The position numbers and the translations under genes are program-made. A stretch of DNA of 9,545 bases from DASWUZ01 sp036401395. GTDB lineage: Bacteria > Acidobacteriota > Terriglobia > Terriglobales > Acidobacteriaceae. The DNA is taken from assembly GCA_036401395.1 (NCBI GenBank), contig DASWUZ010000235.1:1-9545 (forward strand), given 5' to 3'. Below, one piece after another: positions 1-6,552 of the stretch; position 1 is the first letter of the stretch, and every line of letters starts with the position of its first letter. Under the pieces are notes generated by a model. That model was not told the origin of the DNA. It worked only from the letters and a program-made list of their open reading frames with translations, and did not search any database.

Positions 1-795
1 AGCTATGTTCCCGAGCTAGGAGCGGAGATCAATAGCTTCAGCGAAGCGAAGGCCGCCACCCTGTTTGCAACCTACAAGAGAAATGGCACGTGGCAGACGC
101 CGACCCTGGTCGTAATGCGCAACGCCGCGTTCTACCAGGACCCGGACTATGCGCGCACCACCTTCACTAACCCGGGACGGCTCCGGTATGTTCCCTATGC
201 ACTCAAGGCGATGTGGAACGTGGGCATCCACTTCGCTCCAAAAATGAGCCAGCAGGACGCCGCAACAAATCGCGCTTATTTTGCATGGGAACTGCGCGTC
301 GTAGGTGAAATGCAGAAGGCCGGTGTGGGGATACTCGCGGGCACCGACACGCCTAATCCATTTGTCTACCCCGGCTACGGTCTACATGACGAATTAGCTC
401 TCCTGGTCCAGGCGGGCCTCACTCCAATGGAGGCGCTGCAAGCCGCGACCCGTAACCCAGCCCAGTACCTGGGACCGCTCGACGGCGGGGGCACCATAGA
501 AATTGGTAAAGTAGCTGACCTTGATCTGCTCGATGCCGATCCGCTCCTGGACATTCATAACACCCAGCGCCTGAACTCCGTAGTGCTGGGCGGCCGACTG
601 ATCGCAAGGCCCGCACTCGACGCATTGCTCGACAAAGCGGCGAGCAACCGCTGGCGCGCCAACCCCGCCGCCCTCACCCTTATTAACCTCGTGTTGCACA
701 TGATGCGCAAAGTCCTGCTGATCGCCCTAGCTGTGCTACTCGCCGCATCCTACGGTATCTACACCCTCGTGAGAAGGAGGCGCGCCAGCAGATGA
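1..795 (+). CDS. Amidohydrolase family protein, C-terminal part, with C-terminal membrane anchor (5' end outside window)
   Basis: The reading frame is open from base 1 to TGA at 793-795, giving 264 residues of a protein whose N-terminus lies upstream. It resembles the imidazolonepropionase-like branch of the metal-dependent amidohydrolase superfamily (TIM-barrel hydrolases acting on C-N bonds). The sequence GILAGTDTPNP puts the conserved metal/catalytic aspartate at fragment residue 116. The following LHDELALLVQAGLTPMEALQAAT and the IGKVADLDLLDADPL stretch are the usual end of the barrel and the return to the small beta-sandwich domain. The HxH and Lys metal ligands would be in the missing part. 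After the normal family end, about residue 205, comes a tail with one hydrophobic segment (about 238-257, VLLIALAVLLAASYGIYTLV) followed by RRRRASR. By the positive-inside rule this suggests a periplasmic enzyme anchored by its C-terminus. Substrate is unknown. Family is confident; localisation is inferred. Confidence 0.85.
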   Translation, partial: SYVPELGAEINSFSEAKAATLFATYKRNGTWQTPTLVVMRNAAFYQDPDYARTTFTNPGRLRYVPYALKAMWNVGIHFAPKMSQQDAATNRAYFAWELRVVGEMQKAGVGILAGTDTPNPFVYPGYGLHDELALLVQAGLTPMEALQAATRNPAQYLGPLDGGGTIEIGKVADLDLLDADPLLDIHNTQRLNSVVLGGRLIARPALDALLDKAASNRWRANPAALTLINLVLHMMRKVLLIALAVLLAASYGIYTLVRRRRASR

Positions 796-879
796 TGCCT
801 TTGCGCCCCAAAATCGCGTTCCTATAAACTGAAAACTAGCGCCCACACAGTCTAACGGGGCCTGCCTAGAGTAAAGCTT

Positions 880-1170
880 ATGAGAGCGTCCGAAGCACTT
901 AGAATTCACCGTGCCGATTTGCGGCAATTGATAAGCGGCTACAACGTCGCAGCGCCTCGCGTGTACGGTTCAGCGCTGACGGGCATCGATGATGAAGAAA
1001 GCGACCTCGACCTCCTCGTCGACGCTACGGAATCCACAACGCTGTTTACGCTGACCGGACTGGAGCATGAAGCTCAGCAGCTGACAGGGGTGCGGGTCTC
1101 CGTACTCACACCTGGCTTCCTGCCTTTGAGGTTTCGTGATCGCGTGCTGGCGTTGGCCGAGCCTCTTTGA
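880..1170 (+). CDS. mntA: MntA-like minimal nucleotidyltransferase (MNT) antitoxin
   Basis: A 96-residue MNT-domain protein, the antitoxin partner of the downstream HEPN toxin. The nucleotidyltransferase signature GS-x10-DxD is visible: G30-S31 and D42-L-D44 within YGSALTGIDDEESDLDLLVD. In characterised MntA/HepT pairs this enzyme adds AMP to a tyrosine of HepT and so neutralises it. The family often has a third acidic residue in a late strand (VDLVTP or VDVLTP). Here that strand reads VRVSVLTP, so serine 74 occupies the position, which may alter or abolish catalysis. The C-terminus (RFRDRVLALAEPL) is typical of the family. The gene starts at ATG 880 with no clear Shine-Dalgarno sequence. Its TGA overlaps the next gene's start by four bases (TTGA), implying translational coupling and one operon. 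Confidence 0.88.
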   Translation: MRASEALRIHRADLRQLISGYNVAAPRVYGSALTGIDDEESDLDLLVDATESTTLFTLTGLEHEAQQLTGVRVSVLTPGFLPLRFRDRVLALAEPL

Positions 1171-1550
1171 AGCATCCGGAACGTGTAGAAGACTATCTCG
1201 AGCACATTGCGGAAGCCATTCACTGGGCGACTGATTACATTGACCGCCTGGAAGGGATTGCGGCTTTCAAGCAGAGCCGCCGCGATCAGGATGCGGTGAT
1301 CCGCAACATCGAAATCGTTGGGGAAGCCGCTAGCAGGATTCAACTGCAAGCTCCTGATTTTCCAAAGGCCCACCCCGAGCTACCGTGGGTGGAGATGCGT
1401 GGAATGCGCAACAAAATGATCCACAACTACTTCGATGTGCAAGTTGAGATCGTCTGGAACACGGTCAAAAATGATTTCCCAAAGTTACTGCAGCAGATTG
1501 ATAGTCTGCTCAATGACTACAAGTATGGCTCAGAACGAGAGAAGGACTAA
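1167..1550 (+). CDS. hepT: HepT-like HEPN-domain (DUF86) toxin ribonuclease
   Basis: A 127-residue, largely alpha-helical protein of the DUF86/HepT family. The HEPN catalytic motif R-x4-H-x-Y is intact as R81-NKMI-H86-N-Y88 (RGMRNKMIHNYF). Arg and His are the ribonuclease residues. The tyrosine is the residue AMPylated by the cognate MNT antitoxin in studied systems. The upstream helix IRNIEIVGEAA and the PWVEMRGMRN stretch are standard for the family. The start is TTG at 1167, giving a 4-base overlap with mntA; the frame has no better start, and the reading MKHPERVEDYLEHI matches the usual N-terminus. Together with mntA it forms a complete type VII-style toxin-antitoxin pair that probably cleaves cytoplasmic RNA when unmodified. 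The RNA target cannot be told from sequence. Confidence 0.9.
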   Translation: MKHPERVEDYLEHIAEAIHWATDYIDRLEGIAAFKQSRRDQDAVIRNIEIVGEAASRIQLQAPDFPKAHPELPWVEMRGMRNKMIHNYFDVQVEIVWNTVKNDFPKLLQQIDSLLNDYKYGSEREKD

Positions 1551-1714
1551 AGCTGAGCCTCCTCATGAGTAAACATGATCAGCCAGTGCGGTTCGGAATG
1601 CTCAATCGCTCGCCTGGGTCGCCCGCTGTGCAGCGCATCCCCAGGCACCTCCGACACTCCACGGGCTGCCCCGAAATGGCCGTAACCTGCAACTTCGCCG
1701 GGTGCCGGGTGCGC

Positions 1715-1771
1715 AAAGAAAGCAATGCTCGGCTTTCGCAGCCTAAAGAAACCAAATACATGGCTTTCGCA
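1715..1771. repeat. Imperfect two-copy direct repeat, about 26-27 bases per unit at 30-base period
   Basis: Unit one (1715-1740) begins AAAGAAAGCAA and ends GGCTTTCGCA. Unit two (1745-1771) begins AAAGAAACCAA and ends with the identical GGCTTTCGCA. The middle five to six bases differ. The ends are conserved and the centre is not, which looks like an old duplication or two related binding sites. No function can be assigned. Confidence 0.5.
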
Positions 1772-2070
1772 ATACGAAGAAGCTAAGTGTGCAACAAGTA
1801 AATCCTACAACCGGCGCTAGCAAACAAATTATGCCGGGTACCCCAGTAACCTCCTACCTTGTACGAAATGGCGTAGTGAACCAGCCCGCTGCGTATACTT
1901 GTTATAGATAGCAGTTCAGAAGTACCAGTTCGACTAGCATTTCCTTCGACGTCCCCCCCCACAGCCAGACCGCCAACAGCTTTCGCATCGGTGCGAGGCT
2001 ATCAAACATCCCTGTTTCCTCCCCAAACCGAACAAGTCATACAAGGGACTTAGAACCTTACCGCCGAGCC

Positions 2071-2125
2071 TTACCCCCCACCCCCTACCCCTACCCCCCC
2101 ACCCCTACCCCCCACCCCCCTTACC
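2071..2125. repeat. C-tract array (minus-strand G-quadruplex / plus-strand i-motif candidate)
   Basis: Seven cytosine runs of 6, 5, 4, 7, 4, 6 and 6 bases lie between 2074 and 2120, separated only by A or TA. The unit TACCCCCCACCCC recurs three times in slightly varying form. On the minus strand this gives seven runs of four or more guanines with 1-2 base loops, far more than the four needed for an intramolecular quadruplex. It lies about 215 bases beyond the HNH stop codon, so the HNH transcript would carry the G-rich version in its 3' region. Acidobacterial intergenic regions often carry poly-C/poly-G motifs of this sort (recollection, not checked), so it may belong to a dispersed repeat family. 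Confidence 0.7.
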
Positions 2126-2338
2126 ACGCACGGAGGTGGCCAAACACGGTCCAGGGAAACGAAGGCTCAACTAAAAGTCACGGGAAGAGGGAAAAAGTCA
2201 TCGCAGATGGTTAGACCGTGCAACAGGCGTCAAAACAAAGCCCGCCAGACAGTGTACGGAGACGTGCGTCAGGTTCCCACTAGGATCAATGACTTGAAGG
2301 CGTGATTGACAGCGAAAGAAGCAACATGAGCCAAACCC

Positions 2339-2953
2339 TCAGTAATAAAGGTACTTCCGCCAATGAGGGTCAGAATGCCCAATCATCCGCATGATATGCC
2401 GGCTCGTATGCAGCGAAAACGGGCGCGGCTCACGCAGCAACTGCATATCGTCAAGCTCGTTCAATAGCTGGTTGCCCTTTCGCCGGTTGCAGGAGTGGCA
2501 GCAGGCTACAAGGTTCTCCCAGGTCGACAGGCCGCCCCGCGAACGCGGCTGCACATGGTCAAGAGTAAGCTCGCCCGCCGTCAGAACGACAGCGCAATAT
2601 TGGCAGGTATTGCGGTCGCGCAGCAGAATATTCTTCCGCGAGAGGGCCCGTGTCTGGTGAGGGATGCGGCGATACTCCAGCAAACGAATCACTGACGGCA
2701 TGGGCACGCGGATGAAGGCGGCGTGCATCATTGCGCCCTGCTCCTCCTCTGTCTTCGCGACGCCCTTGAGGACGAGCACCAGCGCCCGGCGAGCGCCGCA
2801 AATATTGATCGGCTCATATGAGGCGTTCAGCACCAGCACCGGCTTTTGCATGGACGTCGGCGTGACAGCGCGAGGCTCCTCCACCGGAAGGGCGTGAGAT
2901 TTCCCGAGTGACTTCAGCTTGCGAGCGTGGACCATGGATTTTCCCAAGGACAT
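2339..2953 (-). CDS. HNH endonuclease domain protein
   Basis: A 204-residue protein of the small stand-alone HNH family that starts with a strand-rich segment (VLVLNASYEPINI, residues 39-51) followed by ARRALVLVLKGVA. The HNH beta-beta-alpha-metal motif is complete: zinc ligands C117-x2-C120 and C152-x2-C155, the catalytic H133 in LTLDHVQPRSRGG, and N147 in WENLVACCHSCNRRKGN. Such proteins are probable metal-dependent nucleases; genome-wide they are common in bacteria, and their biological role is not settled. The start at 2953 is chosen because GGGGGAGAGA lies just ahead of it. An alternative at Met35 fits the family core better but has no ribosome binding site, and residues 1-34 look disordered. 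The gene sits 50 bases after comF on the same strand, so co-transcription is plausible. Confidence 0.9.
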   Translation of the reverse strand: MSLGKSMVHARKLKSLGKSHALPVEEPRAVTPTSMQKPVLVLNASYEPINICGARRALVLVLKGVAKTEEEQGAMMHAAFIRVPMPSVIRLLEYRRIPHQTRALSRKNILLRDRNTCQYCAVVLTAGELTLDHVQPRSRGGLSTWENLVACCHSCNRRKGNQLLNELDDMQLLREPRPFSLHTSRHIMRMIGHSDPHWRKYLYY

Positions 2954-3003
2954 TCTCTCCCCCGTATTACTAACTCACCGGCGTGCTCTTGCCGTTACCC
3001 ATC

Positions 3004-4023
3004 TCAACTCAAGGCCCCGGTCTCATGATGCCCGTAACTCGCTGAAGCGACATCAACCGATTTTCTACGCGTGTCCCAGAAGGCAACGTCTTCGTGCATA
3101 GGTAAATCCTCGCCCAGATCTCTCCCGTTGAGTGAAGTTTCTTCAAATCTCGCAATTTGAGGTCTAGTAATGTGTTCGAATTGCGCTCGCGCCACCGTCG
3201 CTACCCAAACCGAAGCCGCACCCGTCTTGAGTAGCGCTTTAGCGCACGCGCGGGCGGTCGCGCCGGTGGTGTAGATATCGTCGATCAACAATATATGCGC
3301 ATCCTGCAACGCAGCCGAGTTCGGAGTTCGAAACGCCCCGCGAACGTTGACCCGGCGCTGATGCGGCGTCAACCCCGCCTGGCTCTCCGTAACGCGCTGA
3401 CGCTGCAGCAATTCCGGAGCGAAGCTCATCTTCCAGTCCCGTCTAAGGGCGCGAAGTTCAAGCACTGCCGCACTCGCAATCAATGTCGAGTGATTAAATC
3501 GCCGGTTCGAGTCGTGCGCCGGGACGGGTATGACGAGCATCGGCTTTGCCTTCACCGCAGGCGAAGACATCGCATGCAAACTCAACTGATCGTCGACGGC
3601 CCTGGATCCATCTGTACGCATAGCCTCCCTTATCTCAGGCTCGATCGAAAGGAAAGTTCGCGCAAGCCGCCGTCCAAGCCCGTCGGCGATCGGCAGCATG
3701 CCGTCATATTTGAGCGAATGTATGAGTGCGCGCAGCGTGGTCCGGTAAGTGCCAGCGTTGATTGCCCTTCGAAACGGCGGCGCTACCTTACTGCACAGAT
3801 GGCACAGAATTTCACGATTAATTTTTTCGGCGGAGTCCATCCCGAGGCCAAGGTCCTCGCCGCAAAGCGAGCAAGAGATATTTTGGGGGCTTTCGAGGGA
3901 AGTCCAACAGGCGTCGCAAACCGGCACGCGAGAAAATCGCAACAGCGGGGAGCCGCAGGCACAACAAGGGGCAGGAAATAACGCGCAGGAGAGGCTGTCG
4001 ACCGGACTTCGAAGCACGCGCAC
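3004..4023 (-). CDS. comF: ComF-family phosphoribosyltransferase-like protein
   Basis: A 339-residue ComF/GntX-type protein. The N-terminal double zinc-ribbon is visible as four CxxC pairs: C20/C23, C36/C39, C51/C54 and C74/C77. It is followed by the FRRAINAGTYRTTLRALIHSLKYDG region typical of the family (residues 84-108). The PRPP-binding loop is ILLIDDIYTTGAT at 244-256. In naturally competent bacteria ComF helps DNA uptake or processing of incoming single strands; in others its role is unclear. The protein is long for a family usually near 220-240 residues. It has an insertion around 131-160 and an extra tail of about 60 residues after 275 with no motif I recognise. The start is GTG at 4023, with a second GTG at 4017, and neither has a good ribosome binding site, so the N-terminus is uncertain by a few residues. 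No other competence gene is visible. Confidence 0.88.
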   Translation of the reverse strand: MRVLRSPVDSLSCALFPAPCCACGSPLLRFSRVPVCDACWTSLESPQNISCSLCGEDLGLGMDSAEKINREILCHLCSKVAPPFRRAINAGTYRTTLRALIHSLKYDGMLPIADGLGRRLARTFLSIEPEIREAMRTDGSRAVDDQLSLHAMSSPAVKAKPMLVIPVPAHDSNRRFNHSTLIASAAVLELRALRRDWKMSFAPELLQRQRVTESQAGLTPHQRRVNVRGAFRTPNSAALQDAHILLIDDIYTTGATARACAKALLKTGAASVWVATVARAQFEHITRPQIARFEETSLNGRDLGEDLPMHEDVAFWDTRRKSVDVASASYGHHETGALS

Positions 4024-4260
4024 GACAGCGCGCCATGAAGAAGTCTGGGATGGAACGTCGAGCGTCAGGGGAGAAATCTGACTACTGAAGACGCACCTCG
4101 CTTCGGGTCGGTCGGGCCTGAGGCCACCCTACCGCCGTTGCACCGAGTATACAGCGGATTCCGCGATGCATCTACCGGGGAATCTTCGACGGGGGAAGGC
4201 GTCCAGCTTCGCCGAGAGCAACCGAGGGTAAAGCTTTCAATCCGCCAACGGGCATCTCTT

Positions 4261-4530
4261 CTAAGCAGGAAACCGCATGGCGCTTCGAGCTTTTGCCTTC
4301 GCCGCCTCTTCTTCGCGGCTCCTCGGCGAGGCATTTGTCTCAAGAGATGAAAGCAGCCGCATCGAGGCAGCCGCGACCTCATCGATCGCAGCCAAGAATG
4401 CGGCTTCGTTTGTCTTCGATGGCTTACTAAATCCGCTGATCTTCCTCACGTACTGCAACGACGCCGCGCGAACTTCCGGCTCGGTCACAGGAGGGTCGAA
4501 GTTGAAAAGCATCTTGATATTCCGGCACAT
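4261..4530 (-). CDS. DUF2277 family protein
   Basis: An 89-residue protein beginning MCRNIKMLFNFDPP, the invariant start of the DUF2277 family. The RAASLQYVRKISGFSKPSK helix and the C-terminal EEEAAKAKARSAMRF segment also match the family as I know it. No catalytic motif is evident and the function is unknown. Length is normal. ATG 4530 is preceded by GCAGGAAA, an acceptable ribosome binding site. It lies 65 bases downstream of the HIT gene and 237 bases upstream of comF, all on the same strand. Confidence 0.85.
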   Translation of the reverse strand: MCRNIKMLFNFDPPVTEPEVRAASLQYVRKISGFSKPSKTNEAAFLAAIDEVAAASMRLLSSLETNASPRSREEEAAKAKARSAMRFPA

Positions 4531-4595
4531 TTTCCTGCACCTCTAATGTTTAAGAGCGATCGTTGCGAATTAAGAGCTAGCTACAAGTTGACGAA

Positions 4596-4949
4596 CTATC
4601 CGGGAGGCCATTGCATTTCGCGGCCACCCATCAAATGTACGTGAAGATGGTCGACCGTCTGTCCGCCATCGGGTCCCGTATTATTCACCGTGCGATAGCC
4701 GCCGGTAAGCCCCTGTGTACCCGCTAGTCGTGCGGCGACGGAATACAGATGCCCCAGAAGTAACTCTTCGTCGGCGCCGACGTTTCCGTTTCCGAATTCG
4801 TTCAGAGAAGCATAATGCTTCTTCGGAATAATCAATATATGCACGGGTGCCTTGGGGCTGATGTCGGCGAACGCCAATACCGACTCATCCTCAAAGAGCT
4901 TCTTCGCAGGAATAGTGCCGGCCACAATCTTGCAGAAAAGACAATCCAT
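4596..4949 (-). CDS. HIT-family (histidine triad, HINT-like) nucleotide hydrolase
   Basis: A 117-residue protein of the HINT branch of the histidine-triad superfamily, cytoplasmic enzymes that hydrolyse nucleoside phosphoramidates such as aminoacyl-AMP. The N-terminus MDCLFCKIVAGTIPAKKLFEDE is canonical, including the C3/C6 pair that in some members joins H45 in a zinc site. The IIPKKH segment (40-45) and the catalytic triad H101-L-H103-V-H105 (HLHVHLMGG) are intact. The C-terminal MQWPPG is the usual ending. Length is normal. Start ATG 4949 is preceded by GGTGGTGGGA. It lies 65 bases after the M48 peptidase stop. Substrate in this organism is unknown. Confidence 0.93.
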   Translation of the reverse strand: MDCLFCKIVAGTIPAKKLFEDESVLAFADISPKAPVHILIIPKKHYASLNEFGNGNVGADEELLLGHLYSVAARLAGTQGLTGGYRTVNNTGPDGGQTVDHLHVHLMGGREMQWPPG

Positions 4950-4986
4950 GTTCCCACCACCTACAAGTCAGTTTTTGCTGTGAAGA

Positions 4987-5013
4987 ATTAGAGTATCCGC
5001 ATCAGTTTCTCAA
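4987..5013 (-). promoter_or_regulatory. Weak candidate promoter for the HIT gene
   Basis: On the minus strand TTGAGA (5013-5008) is followed after 15 bases by TCTAAT (4992-4987), about 37 bases before the HIT start. The hexamers resemble sigma-70 elements but the spacing is short, and the site lies immediately beyond the M48 stop codon. It could give the HIT gene its own transcript. Weak call. Confidence 0.2.
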
Positions 5014-5014
5014 A

Positions 5015-6397
5015 CTACCAACGGTGAGGACGCGTGGAGAAATACCTAGGCTCCGTCCCAGCACGCCACGGATCATACTGCGCCGCGAAGCTCTGACGAC
5101 GGCTGATCGAAGGATGACTATAACTCCACAGTACTAAAAAATGGTTGGGATCGGGTTCATCGAGCGATAACTCCCCTAGCTTTTGAAAAGCCTCGGCTGC
5201 GGTCCGCTGTGGATCGTCAACTAGCCCATGAATTACCTCTTGCCCGTAAATATCTGCATGATGCTCGATCACGCGACTGAAGGCATTGCTGATCGGGTCG
5301 CCAAAAAAACCAAACACCGAAGAGGCAAGCAACAACATCGTAATCGCGGCCCAGTCGTCAACCGCTGACACGCCCCACGCCCGGCCCCATCGCGCTACCA
5401 TCCATCGGAGCAGATGAAATCCCAACCATAGTGCCGCAAAACTTCCTACTGCAAATGCGACCAGCCCAATCCAGATGTGGTTCAACACATAGTGGCCTTG
5501 TTCGTGCCCGAAAATGAAAAGAATCTCATCCGTGGGGCATTTAGCAATCGTGGTGTCCCAGACGACAACGCGCTTTGAAGCGCCGATGCCGGTGACGTAA
5601 GCATTCAGCCCGGTGACCTTTTCGCTCGCCCTCATGAGAAACATGCGCGAAGGCGGAATCCGCAGATCGCTTCGCGCTACGACCCGCTGTAGCTGATCGA
5701 CGAGCGCCGGATTGCTTTTGGTCAGCGGTTCAAAGTGATCGAACATCGGGTCGATCACCACAGGCACCAGGAACACAACGAGCAACTGCAACGGCATCGC
5801 AATCGCCCAAAACCAAAGCCACCAGCGCCGCTCTGACCGCCGAATAATCGCCGCCAGCAGCGCCAGCGCCAGCGTTCCGCCGGCAACCGTCAGTGCCAAC
5901 CCCTTCGTCCAATCCCACAGCCAACTACCCCATCGCTGAATCGACAGGCCGTAGACCAGCGAAAGGTGATGGCCGACCACGGAAAACGGCAGCCCCGCCA
6001 CGCTGATCAACAGCAGCAATGCCGGCAGAAACAGAAACCCCTGCAACCATCGTCGCGGCGTGATGCGCGCAGCCCAGTCGCGCAAACCCGCGGCCCAACC
6101 CAGCACCAGGATCAAGACCAGGGCTGCGATATCGCTGGCCGCCGAGCCGAAGTAAATCAGGGTGCGCGCCTGCGCCAGCCTGTGTGCTTTTTCCAGTTTG
6201 TCGAGGGGCAGGGTGTAAATCGCAGGAGCTTTTCCGGGGGGAGCCTCGACTGGCTCAGCACTAGCCGTGGCGTGGTCGGGAGCGGACGCGATAATGGTTG
6301 CCGTCGGCAGGTTGCTCGCCGCCTCAAGCGCGCGCGCGGACGGGATAGATGCCGCTCCAAGACAAACGAGAAGAAGGACCGGATGAAGAACTCTCAT
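5015..6397 (-). CDS. M48-family (Ste24-like) membrane metallopeptidase
   Basis: A 460-residue integral-membrane zinc protease of the M48/CAAX-protease (Ste24p) type. A hydrophobic N-terminal segment ending near ALEA (residues 4-24) looks like a signal peptide, followed by a Pro/Ala-rich linker to about residue 60. Several membrane spans follow (about 90-110, 117-137, 165-186, 195-215, 307-330 and 350-367). The zinc motif HExxH is HEQGH at 298-302, and the distal glutamate ligand is in EHHAD (378-382). The N-terminal M48 region (PLDKLEKAHRLAQARTLIYF) is also recognisable. In eukaryotes Ste24 trims prenylated CAAX proteins; bacterial members are membrane-protein quality-control or processing proteases with few known substrates. 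Start ATG 6397 has only a weak upstream GGTGG. A perfect 12-base palindrome lies 21-32 bases upstream of the start. It appears to head a minus-strand gene series. Confidence 0.92.
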   Translation of the reverse strand: MRVLHPVLLLVCLGAASIPSARALEAASNLPTATIIASAPDHATASAEPVEAPPGKAPAIYTLPLDKLEKAHRLAQARTLIYFGSAASDIAALVLILVLGWAAGLRDWAARITPRRWLQGFLFLPALLLLISVAGLPFSVVGHHLSLVYGLSIQRWGSWLWDWTKGLALTVAGGTLALALLAAIIRRSERRWWLWFWAIAMPLQLLVVFLVPVVIDPMFDHFEPLTKSNPALVDQLQRVVARSDLRIPPSRMFLMRASEKVTGLNAYVTGIGASKRVVVWDTTIAKCPTDEILFIFGHEQGHYVLNHIWIGLVAFAVGSFAALWLGFHLLRWMVARWGRAWGVSAVDDWAAITMLLLASSVFGFFGDPISNAFSRVIEHHADIYGQEVIHGLVDDPQRTAAEAFQKLGELSLDEPDPNHFLVLWSYSHPSISRRQSFAAQYDPWRAGTEPRYFSTRPHRW

Positions 6398-6417
6398 TGT
6401 AGGGGAACCACCATCGC

Positions 6418-6429
6418 GAACGTACGTTC
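6418..6429. promoter_or_regulatory. Perfect 12-base palindrome GAACGTACGTTC, LexA-box-like
   Basis: This self-complementary site lies in the divergent region between the M48 gene (start 6397, minus) and vapB (start 6553, plus). It fits the GAAC-N4-GTTC operator of Gram-positive-type LexA; with its left neighbour it reads CGAACGTACGTTC. Its position close to the M48 start is suitable for a repressor. It could equally be a site for another dimeric regulator; the LexA reading is inference. Confidence 0.4.
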
Positions 6430-6517
6430 AGCAGCCATAGAGAAAGTTCTACATGATCTTGGGTGACACGGGTCGAGTCGCTTCAAGGGGCACCTTAGGG
6501 AGGCCGTGGCGCTGGAG

Positions 6518-6523
6518 TAGAAT
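6518..6523 (+). promoter_or_regulatory. Possible -10 element (TAGAAT) for vapBC
   Basis: TAGAAT lies 29 bases ahead of the vapB ATG, close to the sigma-70 -10 consensus. The region 16-18 bases upstream (TTAGGG) is a poor -35. An identical TAGAAT occurs at 9032-9027 on the minus strand, 27 bases ahead of ffh, also without a good -35. Confidence 0.3.
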
Positions 6524-6552
6524 TGTGGCACGACTATCTGGGAGTTTCACTC

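Larger units (their letters stand above)
1551..2338. other. 788-base stretch without a convincing gene
   Basis: No frame on either strand carries a recognisable protein. The best open frame, 1565-1786 (+), lacks a ribosome binding site and resembles nothing I know. The stretch contains a tandem GCCGGGTGCCGGGTGC (1697-1712), an imperfect 30-base duplication (1715-1771), AT-rich promoter-like sequence around 1894-1908 without a convincing -35 partner, and the C-tract element at 2071-2125. A distant 7-base inverted repeat (CACGGTC 2145-2151, GACCGTG 2214-2220) follows. It lies between the 3' ends of hepT (+) and the HNH gene (-), so any terminators for both should be here, but I see no hairpin with a T-run. 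Confidence 0.6.

Noticed and set aside
774..827. AAGGAGG followed by ATGATG and an 11-codon frame overlapping the amidohydrolase stop
   Set aside because: The Shine-Dalgarno-like sequence is explained by the Arg codons of the RRRR tail, and the product would be only 11 residues; no support for a real leader peptide.
1565..1786. Plus-strand open frame of 73 codons just after hepT
   Set aside because: No ribosome binding site, no recognisable family, and it runs through the repeat cluster at 1697-1771; best treated as non-coding.
1891..1910. TATACT / TATAGA promoter-like sequence in the 1551-2338 gap
   Set aside because: No acceptable -35 element at the right spacing and no gene downstream to drive on the plus strand.
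2145..2220. Distant 7-base inverted repeat CACGGTC / GACCGTG as possible ends of a structured RNA or small mobile element
   Set aside because: Seven bases at 62-base separation is within chance for this much non-coding sequence, and no supporting internal stems or target duplication are seen.
4065..4382. Arg/Pro-rich minus-strand frame of 105 codons between comF and the DUF2277 gene
   Set aside because: It overlaps the clear DUF2277 gene in another frame and has shadow-like composition (RRRRQK, RRGAAKKR).
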